This document shows, in pieces, positions 59,049-64,000 of a stretch of 64,000 bases of DNA; position 1 is the first letter of the stretch, and every line of letters begins with the position of its first letter. A program made the translations under genes and the position numbers. The notes beneath the pieces were generated by a model. It searched no databases. It saw only the letters and a program-made list of their open reading frames with translations, and was not told the origin of the DNA. Source of the DNA: Bhargavaea ullalensis (GTDB lineage: Bacteria > Bacillota > Bacilli > Bacillales_A > Planococcaceae). The DNA is taken from the NCBI RefSeq assembly GCF_040545425.1, contig NZ_JBEPLW010000002.1; one strand, given 5' to 3'.

Positions 59049-59381
59049 ATGGCGGATGCTCTGGACAGTGAACAGTTCGGCCGGCTCAGGCCGGCGCTTG
59101 CCAGCAAGACCGAGGAATTCCGCTTTTACGGCTACGGTTCGGTGAGCGAAGAAGATCTTTGGCGGTATTGCACAAAGAAGCTATGGCGCAAGAAGGACCC
59201 GGCACAGATGCCGCTACATGAAATGGTCGCGGACATCCTCTCCGTCACGCCCGCCCGGTATATGACCCATTCCCAGGTCGAAGGGCTCCGGTCGGCAGCC
59301 GCGCCCGGCGGCACACTCGGGGGCTTCGACGAAGAAGAATTCCGCGAACTGCTCGCCCCGAGAGGACCGGTCTCCGGCTGA
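59049..59381 (+). CDS. comN: ComN-like post-transcriptional regulator
   Basis: 110 aa from ATG 59049 with GGGAAGGA upstream. TEEFRFYGYGSVSEEDLWRY, then MPLHEMVADILSVTPARYM, and FDEEEFRELL match the ComN (YrzD) family pattern. In B. subtilis ComN promotes accumulation of comE mRNA at division sites. Lies between spoVB and secDF as in B. subtilis. Confidence 0.78.
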   Translation: MADALDSEQFGRLRPALASKTEEFRFYGYGSVSEEDLWRYCTKKLWRKKDPAQMPLHEMVADILSVTPARYMTHSQVEGLRSAAAPGGTLGGFDEEEFRELLAPRGPVSG

Positions 59382-59401
59382 AAATGTCACGTTAAAGCGA
59401 A

Positions 59402-59430
59402 TTGACACGCTTTGCAACGTGTTCCATAAT
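59402..59430 (+). promoter_or_regulatory. secDF promoter
   Basis: Perfect -35 TTGACA (59402-59407), 17-bp spacer, CATAAT (59425-59430), 87 bases before the secDF start. Confidence 0.85.
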
Positions 59431-59435
59431 GGAAC
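59421..59435 (+). promoter_or_regulatory. 15-bp palindrome over the secDF -10
   Basis: GTTCCATAATGGAAC: perfect 7-bp arms around one central A, containing the whole -10 hexamer. Placement suggests a repressor operator. A half-site GTTCCA recurs at 59467-59472 downstream. Confidence 0.5.
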
Positions 59436-59516
59436 TGTTGCTTTTTTTGTGCGTCTTACATATGTGTTCCAGTTTAGAAAGACGCTCCGTGTTGCAAATG
59501 AATAGGGGGAACCAGA

Positions 59517-61784
59517 ATGAAAACAAGAGGGCGCATCGTCGCTTTTCTATTGCTGCTGCTGCTGTTTGCCGGAACGATCGGCGGAACGGCGAAGCAAGTC
59601 GCAAAAGATGTCAACCTCGGCCTCGACCTGCAGGGCGGGTTTGAGGTTCTGTATCAGGTCGAGCCGCTCCGGGACGGCCAGAAGATCACGGAAGATGTTG
59701 TTTCCGACACTGCCCGTGCACTGACGGACCGGATTGACGTCCTCGGCGTCAGCGAGCCGAACCTCCAGGTCGAATCCGGCAACCGGATCCGTGTCCAGCT
59801 CGCCGGCATCGAGGACCAGGAATCGGCCCGTGAATTGCTGTCCACCCAAGCCAACCTGACGTTCCGTGATACGAACGACCGCCTCCTGCTCGACGGGGAT
59901 GACCTTGTTGCGGGCGGCGCCAAGTCGACGTTCAACGACCAAGGCCAGCCGATCGTCACGCTTCGCCTGAAGGATGCGTCGAAGTTCGGCGAAGTCACGT
60001 CCGAGATCAAGGACATGTATCCGAACAACCAGCTCGTCATCTGGCTCGACTTTGACGAAGGCAAGGATTCGTATGCGGAGGAAGCAAAGAAGCCGGATCC
60101 GAAATTCATTTCGGCGCCGAACGTCAGCAAGACGATCATGTCGTCGGATGTTGAAATTTCGGGTTCCTTCACAGTTGACGAGACGAAGCACCTCGCCGGC
60201 ATCCTGAATGCAGGTGCGCTTCCGGTCAAGCTCCATGAGATCTATTCGACGTCCGTCGGCGCGCAGTTCGGTGAGCAGGCGCTCAACAAAACTGTCTTTG
60301 CGGCCGCAATCGGCATCGGGATTGTCCTCCTGTTCATGCTTCTTTACTACCGTGTTGCCGGGTTTGTTGCGGCGATCACGCTGTCCGTCTACGTGTATCT
60401 CGTGCTTCTCGTGTTCAACCTCCTGAACGGGACACTGACACTTCCTGGCATCGCGGCCGTCGTGCTCGGGGTCGGGATGGCCGTCGATGCGAACATCCTG
60501 ACATACGAGCGAATCCGGGAGGAACTCCGGATCGGCGGCACCGTCAAAGAGGCGTTCCGCGCCGGGTCAAGGTCGTCGTTCACGGCGATCCTCGATGCGA
60601 ACGTGACGACGCTCCTCGCCGCGGTCGTCTTGTTCATCTTCGGGACAAGCTCCGTCAAAGGGTTCGCGACGATGCTCATCCTGTCGATCCTGCTCAGCTT
60701 CCTGACGGCGGTCTGGGGGTCGCGCATGCTGCTCGGCCTCCTCGTCCACAGCAACATCCTGGACGGCAAGCCGGGTGCATTCGGGCTATCCCGCAAATGG
60801 ATCCATCCGAGGGAAGAGCATGTCGACGTGCTGGAGCTCACCACGCGGTTTGACCGCTTTGACTTTGCACACAACAGGAAAAAGTTCTTCACGTTCTCGA
60901 TCATGTTCCTCATCGCAGGGGCCATCATCCTCGGAGTGTTCAAGCTGAACCTCGGCATCGACTTCACGCAAGGGACGCGCGTGGAAGTGCTGGCCGACAG
61001 CCCAATGACCGTTGAACAAGTGGAGGGCCAGCTCGAAAAGATCGGCCATCCGTCCGATGATGTGGTCATTTCCGGCGACAACAGTGACATTGCGGTCATC
61101 CGCTACAAGGATGACTTCACGCAGGAGCAGATCAACAAGCTGAAGTCGGACTTGAGTGCCCAGTACGGCCACGACCCGAACGTCAGCACCGTTTCGCCGA
61201 CGGTCGGCCGCGAATTGGCGCAGAACGCGGTCAAGGCGCTCGCCATCGCCATGATCGGGATCATCATCTATGTGGCATTCCGGTTTGAATGGCGGATGGG
61301 CGTTGCGTCGATCGTCTCGCTCCTCCATGACGCTTTCTTCATGATTGCGCTGTTCAGCCTGCTCCGTCTGGAAGTTGACATCACGTTCATCGCGGCGATT
61401 CTCACGATTGTCGGTTACTCGATCAACGACACGATCGTCACATTCGACCGGATCAGGGAAAATCTGCACAAGACGAAGAAAATCGAGACCGAGGAAGACC
61501 TGGCGAACGTCGTCAACAAGTCACTTCGCCAGACGCTCGGCCGTTCCGTCAATACGGTGTTCACCGTTCTCGTGGTCGTTCTCGCGCTCATGCTGTTCGG
61601 CGCCGAGTCAATCCGGAACTTCTCGATTGCGCTTTTCGTCGGCCTGCTCGCAGGCACGTACTCTTCGATCTTCATCGCCGCACAGCTCTGGCTCGTGCTC
61701 AAAAAGCGGGAGATCAAGAAAAAAGGCTCGCTCGATGTTCAGAAAAAAGAACGGGAATGGGGCTCGGACGACCCGGTCGTCTGA
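59517..61784 (+). CDS. secDF: Fused protein-export protein SecDF
   Basis: 755 aa; SecD and SecF are one chain, as in B. subtilis. SecD part: first helix near 10-25, LGLDLQGGFEVLYQV (D1), periplasmic P1 domain, then AAIGIGIVLLFMLLYYRVAG and GVGMAVDANILTYERIREE (D4 region). SecF part from about residue 440: LNLGIDFTQGTRVEV, MIGIIIYVAFRFEWRMG, and VGYSINDTIVTFDRIREN. Uses the proton gradient to help release translocated proteins. Confidence 0.98.
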   Translation: MKTRGRIVAFLLLLLLFAGTIGGTAKQVAKDVNLGLDLQGGFEVLYQVEPLRDGQKITEDVVSDTARALTDRIDVLGVSEPNLQVESGNRIRVQLAGIEDQESARELLSTQANLTFRDTNDRLLLDGDDLVAGGAKSTFNDQGQPIVTLRLKDASKFGEVTSEIKDMYPNNQLVIWLDFDEGKDSYAEEAKKPDPKFISAPNVSKTIMSSDVEISGSFTVDETKHLAGILNAGALPVKLHEIYSTSVGAQFGEQALNKTVFAAAIGIGIVLLFMLLYYRVAGFVAAITLSVYVYLVLLVFNLLNGTLTLPGIAAVVLGVGMAVDANILTYERIREELRIGGTVKEAFRAGSRSSFTAILDANVTTLLAAVVLFIFGTSSVKGFATMLILSILLSFLTAVWGSRMLLGLLVHSNILDGKPGAFGLSRKWIHPREEHVDVLELTTRFDRFDFAHNRKKFFTFSIMFLIAGAIILGVFKLNLGIDFTQGTRVEVLADSPMTVEQVEGQLEKIGHPSDDVVISGDNSDIAVIRYKDDFTQEQINKLKSDLSAQYGHDPNVSTVSPTVGRELAQNAVKALAIAMIGIIIYVAFRFEWRMGVASIVSLLHDAFFMIALFSLLRLEVDITFIAAILTIVGYSINDTIVTFDRIRENLHKTKKIETEEDLANVVNKSLRQTLGRSVNTVFTVLVVVLALMLFGAESIRNFSIALFVGLLAGTYSSIFIAAQLWLVLKKREIKKKGSLDVQKKEREWGSDDPVV

Positions 61785-61805
61785 TCTGGTTTCCGTATAT
61801 GGAGA

Positions 61806-61839
61806 GACAGGGTATACGAATTGTATATCCTGTCTTTTC
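61806..61839 (+). terminator. secDF terminator
   Basis: GACAGG (61806-61811) with an inner ATAC/GTAT pair and CCTGTC (61829-61834), followed by TTTTCT. Confidence 0.75.
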
Positions 61840-61864
61840 TAATGGACGGAAAGGAGGACGCCGT

Positions 61865-62233
61865 ATGAAATCACAATGGGCATTGCTGCTCGGTCTCGTT
61901 TTCGCCATCATCGTCGCCTGGTTCGCCATCGTGAACGTCGAGTCGGTTCCGGTGAATTACGTGTTCGGCACGTCGGACTGGCCGCTCATCCTTGTCATAC
62001 TCGCTTCCGCGCTGCTCGGCGCCGCAGCTAGCGGACTCGTCTCCGTGTTCCGCTCGGTTTCCATGCAGCGGAACATCCGCCGCCTCGAGAAGGAAGTGAA
62101 TGAAAAGGAACTGAAGATCGCCGACCAGCAAAACGAAATCGCCGATCTCCAGCAGTACGCCAGCGCCTTCGCCGACACGGAAGCCGACCGCCGGGCATCC
62201 GCGGAAGCGGAAAGGCCGGACGGGGGCTTCTGA
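61865..62233 (+). CDS. LapA-domain membrane protein
   Basis: 122 aa from ATG 61865 (AAAGGAGG 8 bases upstream). Two membrane helices (WALLLGLVFAIIVAWFAIVN and PLILVILASALLGAAASGLV), then a charged coiled coil (RRLEKEVNEKELKIADQQNE). Matches the LapA/DUF1049 family, present as yrvD before recJ in B. subtilis. Function in Gram-positives not established. Confidence 0.88.
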   Translation: MKSQWALLLGLVFAIIVAWFAIVNVESVPVNYVFGTSDWPLILVILASALLGAAASGLVSVFRSVSMQRNIRRLEKEVNEKELKIADQQNEIADLQQYASAFADTEADRRASAEAERPDGGF

Positions 62234-62267
62234 AAAGACGGCATCGAAAACCAGAAACGGCCGGGAC

Positions 62268-62314
62268 AAGCATGCCGCGAAGCAGACACGCTCTGCCCCG
62301 CGGCATGCTTTTTT
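62268..62314 (+). terminator. Terminator after lapA
   Basis: AAGCATGCCGCG (62268-62279) pairs with CGCGGCATGCTT (62299-62310), then TTTT. Confidence 0.9.
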
Positions 62315-62359
62315 GTGCGTGTTCTCATTTGGAAATCCAAGACGCTTCCAGCCGATGGA

Positions 62360-62368
62360 TGCTATAAT
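62360..62368 (+). promoter_or_regulatory. recJ extended -10 promoter
   Basis: TGcTATAAT with the hexamer at 62363-62368, 21 bases before recJ; no clear -35. Confidence 0.5.
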
Positions 62369-62389
62369 AGTTTCCGAGGAAGTGATGGA

Positions 62390-64000
62390 ATGATTGATTC
62401 GATGAAACGCTGGCGGACGCCCGAAACAGACGGCGACGCCGTGAAGGCATTGGCCGGTTCGCTCGGCCTGTCACCGATTGCGGCCAAGGTCCTCGCCGCC
62501 CGGGGATTCACCGACCCGGCCGAGGCCTCGGCTTTTATCAACATGGACCTCGGCAGCTGGCATGACCCGTTCCTGATGAAGGACATGGACACCGCCGTCG
62601 AGCTGATCAACTCACATATCCGGCGGGGAAGCCGCATTGCGGTGTACGGCGACTACGACTGCGACGGCGTCACGAGCACGACCGTGATGATGAAGGCATT
62701 GCTGTCGCGCGGCGCGGATGCGTTTTATGCGATCCCGAACCGGTTCAAGCACGGCTACGGTCCGAACACGGAATTGTTCACGGAACTGTATGAAAAAGGG
62801 GCGTCGCTTATCGTGACGGTCGATAATGGCATTTCGGGGATCGAGCAGATTGCCGCAGCAAAGGCACTTGGGATGGACGTCATCATCACAGACCACCATG
62901 AACCCGGAGAAGAGCTTCCGCAGGCGGATGCCATCATCCATCCGCGTCATCCGGAGGGGAATTATCCGTTCGGTGACCTGGCGGGCGTCGGCGTGGCGCT
63001 CAAGGTCGCCCATGCGCTGACGGGCGATTTCCCGGCAGATTCGATTGACCTCGGCGCGATCGGCACGGTGGCGGACCTCGTGCCGCTCAAGGGGGAGAAC
63101 CGCCTGATCGTAAAAAAAGGACTTGAAAAGCTCCGGCATTCCGCGGACCCGGCCGTCAAGGCGCTGTGCAAGGCGGCGAATGTGGAGCAGCCGGCCATCG
63201 ACGAAGAGACGATCGGTTTCGGGTTCGGCCCCCGGATCAATGCGCTCGGCCGTCTCGGCGACGCGGGCCCGGCCGTCCGGATGTTCCTGACCGAGGACCC
63301 GGCGGAAGCGTCGATGCACGCGTCCTCGCTTGACGAGCGCAACCGGGAGCGGCAGAAGATGGTCGCCGCCATTGCGGATGAGGCGATCGCCTGGGTGGAG
63401 GATACATACGGCGACCGGATTCCGCATGTATTGACCGTGGCGGGGGAAGGCTGGAACCCGGGCGTCGTCGGCATCGTGGCGTCCAAGCTGACCGAGCGCT
63501 TCTACCGGCCGTCGCTCGTCCTGTCGATCGACCGGGAAAAAGGGATCGCCAAGGGCTCGGCACGCAGCATCGAGGGCTTCCATCTGTATCAGGAGCTGGC
63601 AAAAAACGCAGATCTGATCCCGCATTTCGGCGGCCACCCGATGGCGGCGGGCCTCACGCTGCCGATCGACAACGTCGGGGCGCTCCGCGATAACCTGATC
63701 CGCCAGGGGGAAGAGACGCTCACGGAAGAGGACCTCGTCCCCGTGCTCGACATCGATGTGACATTGTCGCTGGATGAAGTGGATCTGGCATCGATCGAGT
63801 CGCTGCGAGAACTCGCCCCGTTCGGCGTCGGTTTTGTCAAGCCGGTGTACGGCATTTCGGAGCTGTCGGTCGAATCCAGCCGGAAAATCGGCTCGATGCG
63901 CAATCACCTGAAGCTGACCGTCACGGACGGGCGCAATCAGCTCGACGTTGTCGGGTTTGGGCTCGGCCACATCGAGGACGAACTGACGCCCGATGCGAAA
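62390..64000 (+). CDS. recJ: Single-stranded-DNA-specific exonuclease RecJ (5' part)
   Basis: 537 codons are visible from ATG 62390 (GAGGAAG upstream); the gene runs past the window end. 5'-3' exonuclease on single-stranded DNA in recombination and mismatch repair. DHH-family metal motifs: YGDYDCDGVTS (Asp88), VTVDNGISG, TDHHEPG (Asp168-His169-His170), GTVADLVPL. The DHHA1 domain with GFGPRINALGRLGDA and HFGGHPMAAGL is present. The OB-fold and C-terminal extension are only partly included. Confidence 0.98.
   Translation, partial: MIDSMKRWRTPETDGDAVKALAGSLGLSPIAAKVLAARGFTDPAEASAFINMDLGSWHDPFLMKDMDTAVELINSHIRRGSRIAVYGDYDCDGVTSTTVMMKALLSRGADAFYAIPNRFKHGYGPNTELFTELYEKGASLIVTVDNGISGIEQIAAAKALGMDVIITDHHEPGEELPQADAIIHPRHPEGNYPFGDLAGVGVALKVAHALTGDFPADSIDLGAIGTVADLVPLKGENRLIVKKGLEKLRHSADPAVKALCKAANVEQPAIDEETIGFGFGPRINALGRLGDAGPAVRMFLTEDPAEASMHASSLDERNRERQKMVAAIADEAIAWVEDTYGDRIPHVLTVAGEGWNPGVVGIVASKLTERFYRPSLVLSIDREKGIAKGSARSIEGFHLYQELAKNADLIPHFGGHPMAAGLTLPIDNVGALRDNLIRQGEETLTEEDLVPVLDIDVTLSLDEVDLASIESLRELAPFGVGFVKPVYGISELSVESSRKIGSMRNHLKLTVTDGRNQLDVVGFGLGHIEDELTPDAK

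Noticed and set aside
62612..63970. 452-codon open frame on the minus strand over recJ
   Set aside because: Antisense shadow; the + strand carries all RecJ motifs.

Overview
The window is a GC-rich (roughly 60%) chromosomal segment from a Gram-positive, Bacillales-type bacterium. The gene order follows the Bacillus subtilis clpX-lonA-ysxC-hemAXCDBL-spoVID-valS-folC-comC-spoIIB-maf-radC-mreBCD-minCD-spoIVFAB-rplU-prp-rpmA-spo0B-obg-pheBA-niaR-safA-ruvAB-queA-tgt-yajC-yetF-spoVB-comN-secDF-lapA-recJ backbone closely. The high GC, TTG/GTG start usage, NERD-domain genes and a complete type IV pilus locus point to the Planococcaceae (for example a Bhargavaea- or Planococcus-like organism). That assignment is inference, not something read from a marker gene.

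Layout. 1-3.6 kb: protein quality control (clpX end, lonA) and the ribosome-assembly GTPase ysxC. 3.6-4.3 kb: decayed IS1182-type transposase debris. 4.3-10.7 kb: the tetrapyrrole operon hemA-hemX-hemC-hemD-hemB-hemL, with a PerR-box-like operator on its promoter. 10.7-11.1 kb: a noncoding element with nested inverted repeats. 11.2-15.1 kb: a shortened spoVID-like gene, a 63-aa membrane protein on the other strand, and a T-box-controlled valS. 15.2-16.5 kb: a NERD nuclease-like gene bracketed by inverted arrays of 21-bp repeats. 16.5-19.5 kb: two ATP-grasp genes and folC. 19.6-23.0 kb: two paralogous membrane GAF-GGDEF diguanylate cyclases. 23.1-35.6 kb: a type IV pilus locus (three minor-pilin-like genes, an acidic membrane protein, a VanW-like protein, PilB, PilT, PilC, PilA, PilM, PilN, PilO, prepilin peptidase). 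35.7-41.9 kb: spoIIB-like, maf, radC, mreBCD and minCD. 42-43.2 kb: a second NERD gene, frameshifted near its 3' end, running directly into an array of 20-bp repeats. 43.3-49.1 kb: spoIVFA/FB, rplU-prp-rpmA, spo0B, obg, pheB, pheA. 49.2-52.2 kb: a third repeat locus, niaR, a safA-like LysM gene and a CotS/YutH-like kinase-fold gene. 52.3-56.5 kb: ruvAB-queA-tgt-yajC. 56.6-64 kb: another repeat array, yetF-like, spoVB, comN, secDF, lapA and recJ (cut by the window end).

How the parts fit. PilB carries an almost complete tandem MshEN cyclic-di-GMP-binding motif, and two GGEEF diguanylate cyclases lie just upstream, so c-di-GMP made locally could control pilus extension. The sporulation genes (spoVID-like, spoIIB-like, spoIVFA/FB, spo0B, safA-like, spoVB) are present in conserved positions, but several are shorter than their Bacillus counterparts.

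The most unusual structural signal is a set of five intergenic arrays of 20-21-bp degenerate tandem repeats. They mostly lie just outside transcription terminators. Three of the five abut the two NERD-domain genes, and one NERD gene is bracketed by two related arrays in opposite orientation.
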